58,677 nt of DNA. Source: Polaromonas sp. (GTDB lineage: Bacteria; Pseudomonadota; Gammaproteobacteria; Burkholderiales; Burkholderiaceae_C). A program made the translations under genes and the position numbers. Positions 31,749 through 40,686 of this stretch are shown here, in pieces. Every line of letters begins with the position of its first letter. Within the stretch, counting starts at the first letter, position 1. The stretch covers positions 1 to 58,677 of the forward strand of contig NZ_JAQSDN010000018.1 in the NCBI RefSeq assembly GCF_029945925.1, written 5' to 3'. The notes beneath the pieces are model-generated. The model saw only the letters and a list, made by a program, of their open reading frames with translations, made no database searches and was not told the origin of the DNA.

Positions 31749-33775
31749 TCGCGCTGGCCCGACTCCTTCCGCGATCGCTGGTTGCGCGGGTCTACCTTCT
31801 CTACACGGTGACACTGCTGCTGTTCCTCTGCAGCGGCTTGTGGCTTTTCTACCATCACCAGTTCAACGAGGCCGTGGAGAACGCCCAGGAGTCGGCGACC
31901 ATGCTGGTCGAGGTGGCGGCGCAGACCATTTCCGGCAGCGCCGTGATCGGCGACCACGCCACCATCAAGCGCACCCTGGACAAGGCTGTCCTGCGCTCGC
32001 AGTTTTCGTCGGCCTCGTTCATCAATTTCGCAGGTGGCGTCATCGAGAGCGACAACGCCCAGCCGCCACCGGTGCATCCCCCCGCGTGGCTGCGCGACGC
32101 GGCGGCAGCCCATCTGCATGACGTCAACCGGACCATTGCCATGGACGGGCGTGACTATGGCGTGCTGCGCCTGAGTTTTGCGGTGGACCAGGTAGCCGCA
32201 GGCCTGTGGCATCCGATGCTGGCTGCCTTGGGGCTGGGGCTGGCGGGTGTTGCCGGCGGGCTAATGCTGATCTGGTTTCCGCTGCGCCACTGGCTGGGTT
32301 CGCTGGAGCGCGTGAACACCTTCCAGGCGGAATTCCCGCGCCATGGCGATCGTGCGGCAACTTCGTTGCTGCAGAGCCTGCCTCAGGAATTTCGCCCCAC
32401 GTTCGAGGTTCTCGACCAGACCGCCAACAGCCTGAGAAAAGAGTTGGACAACCGCGAGGAGGCCTTGGGGTCGCTGCGCAGCGCGCTGGCGGAACTGCTG
32501 CCACACGTTGCTTCCGACGGTTTCGCAGGAAGTGACGACATCGCCGTGTTGTCCCGCACGATAGCCGACCTGGTGCAGGAGCGCGGGGCCAGGCGCGACG
32601 AACTGCAGGAGGCCGTCGCGGCAGCACAGTCAGCCAACCGGGCCAAAAGCGAATTTCTCGCCAACATGAGCCACGAGATCCGCACCCCCATGAACGGCAT
32701 CCTGGGCATGACGGGCCTGGTGCTCAAAACCGAGCTGACGGCGCAGCAGCGACAGTTTCTCGGCATTGTGAAGACCTCGGCAGATGCCTTGCTGACCATC
32801 ATCGACGACATTCTGGACCTTTCGAAAATCGAGGCCGGCATGCTCACCATGGAGCTGATCCCTTTTGATCTGCACCGGTTGATGGACGAAACGGTGCAGT
32901 CGCTTTCCCTGCGGGCGCAGGAAAAAGGGCTGCGCCTGAGCAGCACCATGGCTCCGGTGGTGCCCCGGCGGATTGTGGGCGAACAGGTGCGCCTGCGGCA
33001 GATTCTGTTGAACCTGATGGGCAATGCCGTCAAGTTCACCGACCGCGGCGAGGTCAGCGTTCACTGCACACTGGAGCCCGGCGAATCCGGCGGCGCCATG
33101 CTGCACTTCACCGTGACCGACACCGGCATCGGCATTTCCCCTGAAAAGCAGCAGCATATTTTCCAGGCCTTCAGCCAGGAAGATACGTCGACCACGCGCA
33201 GGTTTGGCGGCTCGGGCCTGGGGCTGACGATTTCGCGACGTCTTGTCGGCTTGATGCAGGGCGAGTTGTGGGTGGACAGCAACCCCGGTGCCGGCAGCAG
33301 TTTCCATTTCACCATGGCCTTTACCGAGGATGCGGCGCCCCTGCGGGCGCCGGACGCCGTGCCGGTTTTCTCGGCGACCCTTCCGCCGGGGACGAAAGAG
33401 GAACTGCCGGTGCTGGTGGTTGAAGACAACCTGATCAACCAGACCCTGGTGATGACGCTGCTGCAACGTGGCGGCTACCGCGTGACCCTGGCGGGCACAG
33501 GGCGGGAAGCGGTGGAGAAATTCCTGATGCACCGCTTTTGCGTCATCCTGATGGATATGCAGATGCCCGACCTGGACGGCATTGAGGCGACCAAGGCGAT
33601 TCGCCTGCTCGAACGCAAACAGGAGCGCCTGCGCACGCCCATCGTGGCCATGACGGCCAACGCCATGCGGGGTGACCGCGAGCGTTGCCTGGAGGCCGGC
33701 ATGGACGACTACCTGGCCAAGCCCATCAAAACCGCGGAACTGTTTGCCATCATCGAAACCCTGATCGCGGACTGA
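31745..33775 (+). CDS. Hybrid sensor histidine kinase/response regulator
   Basis: A 676-aa membrane kinase. The first TM is at about 17-36 and a periplasmic sensor of about 110 residues follows. The second TM is at about 158-178, then a HAMP-like/coiled linker. HisKA has the phospho-His at residue 310 ([12 protein letters not shown]), followed by HATPase_c with N-box [17 protein letters not shown] and GSGLGL. A C-terminal receiver carries Asp604 (LMDMQMPD). The layout is BarA/luxQ-like without an HPt domain, so an unlinked phosphotransfer protein is expected. The GTG start overlaps the lipoprotein stop. Confidence 0.9.
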   Translation: MIALARLLPRSLVARVYLLYTVTLLLFLCSGLWLFYHHQFNEAVENAQESATMLVEVAAQTISGSAVIGDHATIKRTLDKAVLRSQFSSASFINFAGGVIESDNAQPPPVHPPAWLRDAAAAHLHDVNRTIAMDGRDYGVLRLSFAVDQVAAGLWHPMLAALGLGLAGVAGGLMLIWFPLRHWLGSLERVNTFQAEFPRHGDRAATSLLQSLPQEFRPTFEVLDQTANSLRKELDNREEALGSLRSALAELLPHVASDGFAGSDDIAVLSRTIADLVQERGARRDELQEAVAAAQSANRAKSEFLANMSHEIRTPMNGILGMTGLVLKTELTAQQRQFLGIVKTSADALLTIIDDILDLSKIEAGMLTMELIPFDLHRLMDETVQSLSLRAQEKGLRLSSTMAPVVPRRIVGEQVRLRQILLNLMGNAVKFTDRGEVSVHCTLEPGESGGAMLHFTVTDTGIGISPEKQQHIFQAFSQEDTSTTRRFGGSGLGLTISRRLVGLMQGELWVDSNPGAGSSFHFTMAFTEDAAPLRAPDAVPVFSATLPPGTKEELPVLVVEDNLINQTLVMTLLQRGGYRVTLAGTGREAVEKFLMHRFCVILMDMQMPDLDGIEATKAIRLLERKQERLRTPIVAMTANAMRGDRERCLEAGMDDYLAKPIKTAELFAIIETLIAD

Positions 33776-33848
33776 CGGGCGCGCGCCTGGTTCCGGCCCG
33801 CGCCCCTTTCAAGCGGCGGGTGTGCCAGGTCTTTGCCGAGGCCCACAG

Positions 33849-34095
33849 CTGACGCCCGCTCAGGCATGGCCGGCGGCTTCCCTGGCGCGCATCTTGGCGC
33901 CTGTGTATTCGCCATGCGTGACATGCAGCAGGCCGGCGATCTTGCCGATCAGGTGGTTTTCGTGCGCGTCGAGGTGGGCGTCCGAATACGCCACCTGCCA
34001 CATGGTTTCCACCATGTGAATCTTCTGCGCCTGCGTGAAGTGCTCGTTCATGGCGGAGGTAAAGCGGTGGTAGTCGTGGCTGGTCCTGGCCGTGT
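33849..34095. repeat. 247-bp direct repeat, left copy
   Basis: Matches 38535-38781 at offset 4686 with only two differences seen (GTG versus ATG near 33903 and A versus G near 34063). It contains the 3' end of a TerB-like gene. The match ends sharply on both sides, and the efflux module lies between the copies. Confidence 0.9.
33860..34095 (-). pseudogene. Truncated TerB-like gene (C-terminal part)
   Basis: The minus-strand frame, ending at 33860, encodes the last ~78 codons of the intact TerB-like protein at 38546-39013, including MNEHFTQAQKIHMVETMWQV and the same C-terminus except one Ile-to-Thr change. It loses identity upstream of 34095, where unrelated sequence begins. A 63-aa peptide could still start at an internal ATG (34051), but this is a gene fragment. 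Confidence 0.88.
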
Positions 34096-34098
34096 TGT

Positions 34099-34112
34099 TT
34101 GACCTTGATCAA
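34099..34112. promoter_or_regulatory. FNR/CRP-type binding site candidate
   Basis: TTGACCTTGATCAA matches the FNR consensus TTGAT-N4-ATCAA with one mismatch. It lies 73 bp upstream of the TetR start and only four bases after the end of the left direct repeat. Confidence 0.35.
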
Positions 34113-34154
34113 AGTTCGGTCGGATCCGTGCCTGCGCGGCAACAGGGCTGAAGC

Positions 34155-34184
34155 CATAATCCAAGTAATTTATTAATTACTTGG
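34155..34184 (+). promoter_or_regulatory. TetR operator overlapping a promoter
   Basis: CCAAGTAATT (34161-34170) and AATTACTTGG (34175-34184) form a perfect 10-bp inverted repeat with a TATT spacer. It directly abuts the tetR ATG and follows a -10-like CATAAT (34155-34160). Transcription would start inside the palindrome, giving a very short or leaderless mRNA and direct autorepression. This is inferred from position and symmetry. Confidence 0.6.
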
Positions 34185-34862
34185 ATGCCCATGAATGCAG
34201 AAGCAACCGGCAAGCGCATCAAGCAGGCCACTGAAGTCCGCCAGGCCGGCTTGGTGGAGGCCGCCCTGCAACTGGCCGCGCAGCGCAGCCCGGCTGACAT
34301 CACCACGAGCGATCTGGCGCAGGCCGTGGGCATCAGCCAGGGCGCGGTGTTCCGGCACTTTGCCAGCAAGGAGGCTATCTGGCTGGCCGTGCTGGAGGGG
34401 GCGTCCGACACGCTGATGACCCGGCTGCAAACGGCCGCCGGCACGGCGCCCACCCCGATGGCAGCGTTGCAGGCGGTGTTCATGGCTCATGTGGACTTTG
34501 TGGTGGCCCATCCCGGCGTTCCCCGGCTCATCTTTCAGGAACTGCAGCAAGCGCAGGACACCGCACTCAAGGCCAGCGTGCGCAGCCTGATGCAGAAATA
34601 CCGGATCTTGCTCTTGGGGGTGTTGCAGCAGGCGCAGGACCAACGCTTGCTGGCGCCCGGCACGGACCTGCAGGCCGCCGCCGTCTTGTTCATCGGTTCG
34701 GTGCAGGGCCTGGTCATGCAGTCGCTGCTCAGTGGCGACGTCCGCGCCGTGACCACGCATGCTCGCGGGGTGCTCACGATTTACCTGCGCGGTCTCGCCG
34801 CCGGGAGAGGTCGGACAGCAGCGACAGACAGGCATGCCCCCGCCTTGAAGGAGACCTCATGA
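34185..34862 (+). CDS. TetR/AcrR-family transcriptional regulator
   Basis: A 225-aa repressor. The helix-turn-helix spans about residues 38-60 (ITTSDLAQAVGISQGAVFRHFASKEAIW), which is textbook TetR_N, and a ligand-binding helical domain follows. The ATG at 34185 or 34191 directly follows the palindromic operator and has no ribosome binding site. Its stop overlaps the next start (ATGA, 34859-34862), so it is the first gene of the efflux operon and probably represses it. Confidence 0.9.
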   Translation: MPMNAEATGKRIKQATEVRQAGLVEAALQLAAQRSPADITTSDLAQAVGISQGAVFRHFASKEAIWLAVLEGASDTLMTRLQTAAGTAPTPMAALQAVFMAHVDFVVAHPGVPRLIFQELQQAQDTALKASVRSLMQKYRILLLGVLQQAQDQRLLAPGTDLQAAAVLFIGSVQGLVMQSLLSGDVRAVTTHARGVLTIYLRGLAAGRGRTAATDRHAPALKETS

Positions 34863-36076
34863 AAAGCAAACTTCCGTTTTCACGCCGCATCACGCTGGGC
34901 GCCCTGGTCCTGGTGCTGGTGGGCGCGCTGGCCTGGGTGGCGTTGCGCACCGGCCCGCTGGCGGCCACGCGCATCACGGTCATGCGGGTGCAGGAGGGTC
35001 GCCTGGCCCCGGCGATTTTTGGCATCGGCACCGTGGAAGCCCGGCGCAGCTGGATGGTGGGCCCGACGACGGCGGGCCGGGTGCTGGCTGTGCGGGTGGA
35101 CGTGGGCGACACGGTCAAGGCCGGGCAGTTGCTGGCCGACATGGACCCGGTGGATCTCGACCAGCGCCTCGCGGCCCTGGATGCCTCACTGGCCCGCGCG
35201 GGCAGCACGCAGGCAGCTGCGCAGGCCCAGGTGAAGGACGCTGCGGCCCGGCGGGAGCTGGCCGCCATCAATGCCAGACGCAACCAGGAGCTGGCCGCGC
35301 AAAATTTCATCAGTGCCGCTGCGCTTGAATCCCGCATGCAGGAAAAAGCGTCCGCCGACGCTGCGCTGCAGACTGCCCAGGCCAATCTGGCCGGCGCTGG
35401 CCAGGACGTGGCCCGCCAGAAGGCAGAGCGCGCCGGCCTGCAGCAGCAACGCGGCAACGTCCGTCTGCTGGCCCCGGCCGATGGGGTGGTTACCAGCCGC
35501 GACGCCGAAGCCGGCACCACCGTGGTGGCTGGCCAGCCTGTGCTGCGCCTGATCGACCCGGCCAGCCTGTGGGTGAAATTGCGGGTGGACCAGGGGCGTT
35601 CGGCCGGCCTCGCGCCGGGCTTGGCCGCCAGCATCGTGCTGCGTTCGCATCCGGGTACGCCGGTGCCGGGGCAGGTTGCGCGCGTGGAACTGCTGGCCGA
35701 CAGCGTGACCGAGGAGCGCATCGCCCAGGTGGCCTTTGCGCAGGCGTCGACCGCCAGGGCGATGGGCGCCTCCGTCGGTGAACTGGCAGAAGTCACGCTG
35801 CAGCTGCCTGAAACAGCTTCCTCACTGCTGGTGCCCAGTGCCAGCATCCAGCATCGCCAGGGTGAAACCGGCGTCTGGCGCATCGAGCATGGCAAGCCGG
35901 TGTTTGCGCCCGTGCGGCTGGGCGTCCGCAGTCTGGATGGCCAGGTGCAGGTGATGGCTGGCCTCACAGCCGGTGACGAGGTGGTGGTGTACAGCCAGAA
36001 GGCCCTCACCCCCGGCGCCCGCGTGCAGGTGGTCGACACGTTGATCAAGGACGGACGCAAAGGGACCGCCCCGTGA
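34859..36076 (+). CDS. HlyD-type periplasmic adaptor (membrane fusion protein)
   Basis: A 405-aa adaptor. The N-terminal membrane anchor is at about 13-31, followed by a biotinyl-lipoyl half motif (VGPTTAGRVLAVRVDVGDTV, 62-81) and an Ala/Gln-rich coiled coil (about 95-200). The second lipoyl half is VRLLAPADGVVTSRDAEAGT, and beta-barrel regions follow. It links the inner-membrane ABC pump to an outer-membrane channel, as DevB or MacA do. Overlaps of 4 bp at both ends indicate tight coupling. Confidence 0.9.
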   Translation: MKSKLPFSRRITLGALVLVLVGALAWVALRTGPLAATRITVMRVQEGRLAPAIFGIGTVEARRSWMVGPTTAGRVLAVRVDVGDTVKAGQLLADMDPVDLDQRLAALDASLARAGSTQAAAQAQVKDAAARRELAAINARRNQELAAQNFISAAALESRMQEKASADAALQTAQANLAGAGQDVARQKAERAGLQQQRGNVRLLAPADGVVTSRDAEAGTTVVAGQPVLRLIDPASLWVKLRVDQGRSAGLAPGLAASIVLRSHPGTPVPGQVARVELLADSVTEERIAQVAFAQASTARAMGASVGELAEVTLQLPETASSLLVPSASIQHRQGETGVWRIEHGKPVFAPVRLGVRSLDGQVQVMAGLTAGDEVVVYSQKALTPGARVQVVDTLIKDGRKGTAP

Positions 36077-37266
36077 TCAGTCTGGCCGGGCGCGACATTG
36101 CGCACAGCTGGGGCAAGTTTGTGCTCACGGGCGTGGGCCTGGGCCTGCTGATCGGTGTGACGCTGACCATGGCCGGTGTCTACCGCGGCATGGTCGATGA
36201 CGCACAGGCCCTGCTGACCAACAGCCGGGCCGACCTGTGGGTGGTGCAAAAGGACACGCAGGGGCCGTATGCCGAATCGTCAAGCCTGAAAGACGATGTG
36301 GTGCGCAGCGTGCGCGGCATGCCCGGTGTGGCGCAGGCAGCCAACGTGACCTACTTCACCATGCAGGTTCAAAGCCGTGACGGCGACGACATCCGCGCCA
36401 TGGTGGTCGGGATCGAATCCGGCCAGCCAGGCGAGCCGGGTTATCTGGTGGCGGGCCGCCAGCTCACACGCAGCCATTACGAAGCCGTGGCCGATGTGAA
36501 AACCGGCTTTGCCCTGGGCGAGCGCATCCGCATCCGCCGCCACGATTACACCGTGGTGGGACTGACGCAACGCATGGTGTCCTCGGGCGGCGACCCGATG
36601 GTGTTCATCCCGCTCAAGGACGCCCAGGAGGCGCAGTTCCTGAAAGACAACGACGCCATCGTCAACGACCGCACCCGAACCGCCACCAACCCGGCTTTCA
36701 ACCGCCCCGGCGTGCCGGGCCTGCTTGATGCGGTGCAGGCGCTGCAGACCAGCAGCCGCAACGTCAATGCCGTGCTGGTGCAGCTGGCACCCGGGTTCGA
36801 GGCCGGGCAGGTGGCCGAGCCGATTCGCCGCTGGAAGCACCTGGAGGTGTTCACGCGGGATGGCATGGAGGAAATTCTGGTCGCCAAGCTGATTGCCACT
36901 TCGGCCAGGCAGATCGGCATGTTCCTGGTGATTCTGGCGGTGGTCAGCGCAGCCATCGTGGCCTTCATCATCTACACCATGACGCTGGGCAAAATTCGCG
37001 AGATCGCGGTGCTCAAGCTCATCGGCACGCGCAACCTGACGATCGCCAGCATGATCCTGCAGCAGGCGCTGGGCCTGGGACTGATTGGTTTTGTCGTCGG
37101 CAAGGTGAGCGCCACCCTCTGGGCGCCGGTGTTTCCCAAGTTCGTGCTGCTGCTGACGCAGGATGCCATGATGGGGCTGGGTGGCACGCTGCTGATCTGT
37201 GCGCTGGCCAGCACACTGGCCATCCGCGCGGCACTCAAGGTCGATCCCGCAGAGGCGATCGGATGA
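36073..37266 (+). CDS. ABC transporter permease (FtsX/DevC type)
   Basis: A 397-aa permease starting at GTG. TM1 is near 17-37, then a periplasmic MacB_PCD-type domain runs to about 270. An FtsX core follows with three more helices (about 275-300, 330-350, 365-392), including the ELKLIGTRN-like sequence VLKLIGTRNLTIASM. This topology matches DevC/MacB-type mechanotransmission exporters. The ATPase is a separate gene, as in DevBCA. Confidence 0.88.
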   Translation: MISLAGRDIAHSWGKFVLTGVGLGLLIGVTLTMAGVYRGMVDDAQALLTNSRADLWVVQKDTQGPYAESSSLKDDVVRSVRGMPGVAQAANVTYFTMQVQSRDGDDIRAMVVGIESGQPGEPGYLVAGRQLTRSHYEAVADVKTGFALGERIRIRRHDYTVVGLTQRMVSSGGDPMVFIPLKDAQEAQFLKDNDAIVNDRTRTATNPAFNRPGVPGLLDAVQALQTSSRNVNAVLVQLAPGFEAGQVAEPIRRWKHLEVFTRDGMEEILVAKLIATSARQIGMFLVILAVVSAAIVAFIIYTMTLGKIREIAVLKLIGTRNLTIASMILQQALGLGLIGFVVGKVSATLWAPVFPKFVLLLTQDAMMGLGGTLLICALASTLAIRAALKVDPAEAIG

Positions 37267-38015
37267 CCCGGGTGATGGACATGACCCCTGCAACCCCGGC
37301 CACCCCGGCAAGCGCCGGCGGCATCCGCATTGAAGGCCTGCGCAAGGTGTATGGCCAGGGCGACACCGCCGTCGAGGCACTCAGGAACGTCAACATGACC
37401 GTGGGCCCCGGCGAGGTCGTGGGACTGGTGGGCCCCTCGGGCTCGGGCAAAAGCACGCTGCTCAAATGCCTGGGTGCCATCATTGAACCCACGTCGGGGC
37501 GCATGACGCTGGGCAGCGACGTGATTTACGACAATGGCTGGGCCACCTCCGACCTGCGTGCCCTGCGGCGCGACCGCATCGGTTTTGTGTTTCAGGCACC
37601 GTACCTGATTCCCTTTCTGGACATCACCGACAACGTGGCCCTGCTGCCCATGCTGGCCGGCGTATCCAATGCCCAGGCCCGGGCCCGGGCGCTGGAACTA
37701 CTGACCGCGCTGGATGTGGCCCACCGCGCCAGGGCCGAGCCCTCGCAACTGTCGGGCGGTGAGCAGCAGCGCGTATCGATTGCGCGGGCGTTGGCGAATC
37801 GTCCGCCTGTGATCCTGGCCGACGAACCCACCGCCCCGCTCGACAGCGAACGGGCGCTCGCCGTCATGCGCATCCTGAACCAGATGGCCCGGCAGGCCCA
37901 GACCGCGATCATCGTGGTGACCCACGACGAAAAAATCATTCCCACGTTCAAGCGCATCTATCACATCCGTGATGGCCAGACGATTGAAGAAGCCGGCCAG
38001 GGGTTGAGCTTTTGA
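37263..38015 (+). CDS. ABC transporter ATP-binding protein (DevA/LolD type)
   Basis: A 250-aa nucleotide-binding subunit: Walker A GPSGSGKST near residues 58-66, Q-loop VFQAPYLIPF, signature LSGGEQQRVSIARAL, Walker B VILADEP and H-loop VTHDEKI. The D-loop reads PLDSE where most relatives have LDSE after Ala. It energises the adjacent permease. Its ATG overlaps the permease stop. Substrate unknown; DevBCA-like systems export lipids, peptides or drugs. Confidence 0.92.
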   Translation: MTRVMDMTPATPATPASAGGIRIEGLRKVYGQGDTAVEALRNVNMTVGPGEVVGLVGPSGSGKSTLLKCLGAIIEPTSGRMTLGSDVIYDNGWATSDLRALRRDRIGFVFQAPYLIPFLDITDNVALLPMLAGVSNAQARARALELLTALDVAHRARAEPSQLSGGEQQRVSIARALANRPPVILADEPTAPLDSERALAVMRILNQMARQAQTAIIVVTHDEKIIPTFKRIYHIRDGQTIEEAGQGLSF

Positions 38016-38056
38016 TGACTGGATGGGTGCGCTCCCGACGCATGAAAGGACCTCGC

Positions 38057-38446
38057 ATGAACACTTCCCGACTCCTCAAAATCCTCGCCGCTGTGGCCAT
38101 CGTTTTCGGCGTACTCACGGTCTTCAGTGGCGGGCGTGCGCTGTTTGGCGGCACCGAGGCACGCGTCGCCGTGGGCAACGCCGTGGACTTCGTGTTGTGG
38201 TTCAACTTTCTCGCCGGCTTCGCCTATGTGCTCAGTGGCTTCGGACTGTGGCGGGGGCGTCGCTGGGCCGCCTGGGCGGCCAGCCTGCTGGCGCTGGCCA
38301 CGGCCCTCGTCGCGGGCGCCTTCGCCGTGCATGTTGCGGGTGGGGGTGCCTATGAAACACGCACGGTGGGTGCGCTGGCGCTCAGGCTGCTGTTTTGGGG
38401 GTTGGTGGCCGTCGTGGCGCTGCGTGTATTGAAACCATCACACTGA
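38057..38446 (+). CDS. Small membrane protein of the efflux module, 129 aa
   Basis: Four predicted membrane helices (about 7-27, 45-63, 70-88 and 100-122) with short loops. No family was recognised. The ATG at 38057 follows AAGGACC. A start at 38015, overlapping the ATPase stop as TGATG, would add a basic leader and is also possible. It completes the operon and lies inside the direct repeats. Confidence 0.65.
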   Translation: MNTSRLLKILAAVAIVFGVLTVFSGGRALFGGTEARVAVGNAVDFVLWFNFLAGFAYVLSGFGLWRGRRWAAWAASLLALATALVAGAFAVHVAGGGAYETRTVGALALRLLFWGLVAVVALRVLKPSH

Positions 38447-38463
38447 CACGGGCTGGCCGGAGT

Positions 38464-38530
38464 ATGTAAAAAGTGCCTGTAGCCCTTTTGGAACGGGCGC
38501 GAGCAGCTATCAATAACAGAGCAAATTCAG
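38464..38530 (-). repeat. Dispersed ~55-bp element
   Basis: Lies just left of the right-hand direct repeat. On the minus strand GCTCTGTTATTGATAGCTGC, a GCGCCC core and a degenerate tail are seen. It is not present beside the left direct repeat. Confidence 0.55.
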
Positions 38531-38534
38531 GCGC

Positions 38535-38781
38535 CTGACGCCCGCTCAGGCATGGCCGGCGGCTTCCCTGGCGCGCATCTTGGCGCCTATGTATTCGCCA
38601 TGCGTGACATGCAGCAGGCCGGCGATCTTGCCGATCAGGTGGTTTTCGTGCGCGTCGAGGTGGGCGTCCGAATACGCCACCTGCCACATGGTTTCCACCA
38701 TGTGAATCTTCTGCGCCTGCGTGAAGTGCTCGTTCATGGCGGAGGTGAAGCGGTGGTAGTCGTGGCTGGTCCTGGCCGTGT
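38535..38781. repeat. 247-bp direct repeat, right copy
   Basis: Nearly identical to 33849-34095. This copy is continuous with the rest of the intact TerB-like gene, so it is the parent or recombined full-length version. Confidence 0.9.
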
Positions 38782-39013
38782 CCTCTGCCAGTTCCAGCAG
38801 GCGGGCCAGCTCGTCGTCGGCGAGCGAAAATTTTCCGCGCAGCGTGTCCAGCACGGTGGCCCTTTCGGCGGCCGTGATGGTGGGGTCGGCGCGCATGACT
38901 TCCACCAGCAGAACGGCGGTGCCCAGTTGCAGCTCATGTTCGCGCTCGGCGGGTGAGGAGGCCTGGGCAGGCGCCGTGAAAGTGTCAAACAGGTCTTTGA
39001 GGGTTCTGAGCAT
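38546..39013 (-). CDS. TerB-like (tellurite-resistance/DUF533-type) protein
   Basis: A 155-aa helical protein with two TerB-type repeats, each with an acidic pair in a D-x-x-x-x-x-E context (MRADPTITAAERATVL and YSDAHLDAHENHLIG). These are the residues that bind divalent metal in TerB/DjlA-N domains. CAAGGAAGCCC precedes the ATG at 39013. Its 3' 236 bp are duplicated at 33860-34095. No terZDEF genes are nearby, so a role in tellurite resistance is doubtful. Confidence 0.8.
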   Translation of the reverse strand: MLRTLKDLFDTFTAPAQASSPAEREHELQLGTAVLLVEVMRADPTITAAERATVLDTLRGKFSLADDELARLLELAEDTARTSHDYHRFTSAMNEHFTQAQKIHMVETMWQVAYSDAHLDAHENHLIGKIAGLLHVTHGEYIGAKMRAREAAGHA

Positions 39014-39288
39014 GGGCTTCCTTGGGAGCTTTGCGGCCATGCGCGCAAACACTGATGGAGCCGGCAGAGCGCGGATTGGTTCCCGCCCCGGTGCCGGGCG
39101 GCGGGCTCCCACACCGTCGACAGGGACAAGGGGGCGCGTTGCTGCAGGGCGGGAGAAGTTGGGCTACAACAAAGGGCGTTTTTGCTTTCCGTCGGAAGTA
39201 GCTCCTGACCCATGTCATGGCCGGGCGGTTCCTGCTCTGGAATACTGGGCATCGCGCAACGAGTTTTCCATGGAGTGCCGCGCCCACT

Positions 39289-39666
39289 ATGAACTGGTTG
39301 AAAAAACTCCCCAACTCCCGGCGCGCCGCCAGCGGCCTGGAATGGACGCTGTGGCGCAAGTTGCCGCTCATTGCCGCGGTGGGCACGCTGCTGCCCCTGC
39401 TGGTCCTGGGGCTGGTGTACCTGTTCAACGATCCCGCCGCCGGTGCCGCCCAGGCCCGTTGGGAACAGATGGTGGGTTACATCGTGCTGGGCGCCATCCT
39501 GTTTCACTGGTCCATGGTGGTCACGGTGGCTTTTGGTTGTGTCATCGTGATGATCATGAAAGGCCCCGGTTATGTGGCCGACGGCCTCTGGGTGTCGCAC
39601 ACCGACCGGCCGAGCGAGCACATGGAAAGCGCCGAAGAAGCCGCCAGCCGCCGGCCCCGCGACTGA
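39289..39666 (+). CDS. Hypothetical two-helix membrane protein, 125 aa
   Basis: Two hydrophobic segments, LPLIAAVGTLLPLLVLGLVY (about 23-42) and VGYIVLGAILFHWSMVVTVA (about 62-85), are followed by a polar tail (VSHTDRPSEHMESAEEAASR). It reads like a conserved small Burkholderiales membrane protein, but no family is named. The ATG at 39289 begins MNWLKKLP; an upstream ATG adds unlikely residues. Confidence 0.65.
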   Translation: MNWLKKLPNSRRAASGLEWTLWRKLPLIAAVGTLLPLLVLGLVYLFNDPAAGAAQARWEQMVGYIVLGAILFHWSMVVTVAFGCVIVMIMKGPGYVADGLWVSHTDRPSEHMESAEEAASRRPRD

Positions 39667-39710
39667 TCCCCGGGGAGCCCGTGCCGCCGCCGGGCGACAA
39701 TGGGAAGGCC

Positions 39711-40652
39711 ATGAAAAACATACTTCCCCTGCAACTGCTGGTTGCGCCCGACAGAAACGATCCGCAGCCCCTGATCCTGTACCACGGCCGCGGCTGTCCG
39801 GACGGCTTTGCCGCGGCCCTGGCCGCCTGGCTGTATTACGAAGGCCGGGCCGAGCTGGTGGGGCTGGACCACGGCGACACGCGCTCGGTCGATGACCTGC
39901 CGGCACTGGCCGGGCGCGCGGTGTACATCCTCGACTTTTCGTTTTCCGCCGAGATCCTGCGCGGCATCGAAGAACGCGCCGCCAAACTCGTGCTGCTCGA
40001 CCACCACAAAAGCGCCGCGGAAAAACTCACCGGGTTTGCCTGCCGTTGCGGTGTGGTGCATTTCGACATGGACAAATGTGGCGCTCGCCTGGCCTGGGAG
40101 TTTTTCCATCCCGCTACCCCGTTGCCGGACCTCGTTCGTTACATCGAGGACCGTGACATCTGGGTCTGGCGCCACCCCGAAAGCCCTGCCTTTCTGGCGG
40201 CGCTCGACATGGAGCCCCACGACTTTGCGCGCTGGGCGGCGATCGCCGCCTTCAGCCCCGAACAGGTGGCAGCCTTCATGGCGCGCGGCCAGGCCATGGA
40301 CGAAAAATTCAGCAAGCTCGCGGCCGGCATCGCCGAAAACGCGCAGCCCGTTGTCTTCAACGGCCAGCACGGCCTGATGGTCAACGCGCCCGGCGTGTTT
40401 CACAGCCTGGTGGGCGACCTGCTTTCAAAACAAAGCGGCACCTTTGCGCTGATGTGGACGGTGGCTCCGGGCGGCGTGGTCAAGGCCGGGTTGCGTTCGC
40501 AACGCGGCTTCGATTGCATCGCGCTGGCCGAAAGCATGGGCGGCGGCGGCCACGCGCAGGCCTGTGGTTTCAAGATGCCCATCGACAGGCTGCCAGAGCT
40601 GCTCAGCGGCGTGTTCGACGCGGCTGCGGCGCCGGGAACCGAAGCCCGTTAA
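39711..40652 (+). CDS. DHH/DHHA1-family phosphoesterase-like protein
   Basis: A 313-aa protein with DHH-superfamily features: ILYHGRGCPDGFAAALAAW, ILDFSF, the name-giving LLDHHKSA near residue 96, and the DHHA1 motif MGGGGHAQACGF near residue 285. The order matches nano-RNase/oligoribonuclease or cyclic-dinucleotide phosphodiesterase relatives, though the first block (RGCPDGF rather than DxD) is of the lesser-known 'phosphohydrolase' group. Metal-dependent hydrolysis of a phosphodiester is expected. Confidence 0.8.
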   Translation: MKNILPLQLLVAPDRNDPQPLILYHGRGCPDGFAAALAAWLYYEGRAELVGLDHGDTRSVDDLPALAGRAVYILDFSFSAEILRGIEERAAKLVLLDHHKSAAEKLTGFACRCGVVHFDMDKCGARLAWEFFHPATPLPDLVRYIEDRDIWVWRHPESPAFLAALDMEPHDFARWAAIAAFSPEQVAAFMARGQAMDEKFSKLAAGIAENAQPVVFNGQHGLMVNAPGVFHSLVGDLLSKQSGTFALMWTVAPGGVVKAGLRSQRGFDCIALAESMGGGGHAQACGFKMPIDRLPELLSGVFDAAAAPGTEAR

Positions 40653-40686
40653 CCACCCACAAACACCACCAACGGACACCCCAGCC

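Noticed and set aside
33860..34051. A functional 63-aa protein from the left TerB-like copy
   Set aside because: It is nearly identical to the C-terminus of the intact gene, has lost the start and promoter, and lies at the edge of a duplication; best called a fragment.
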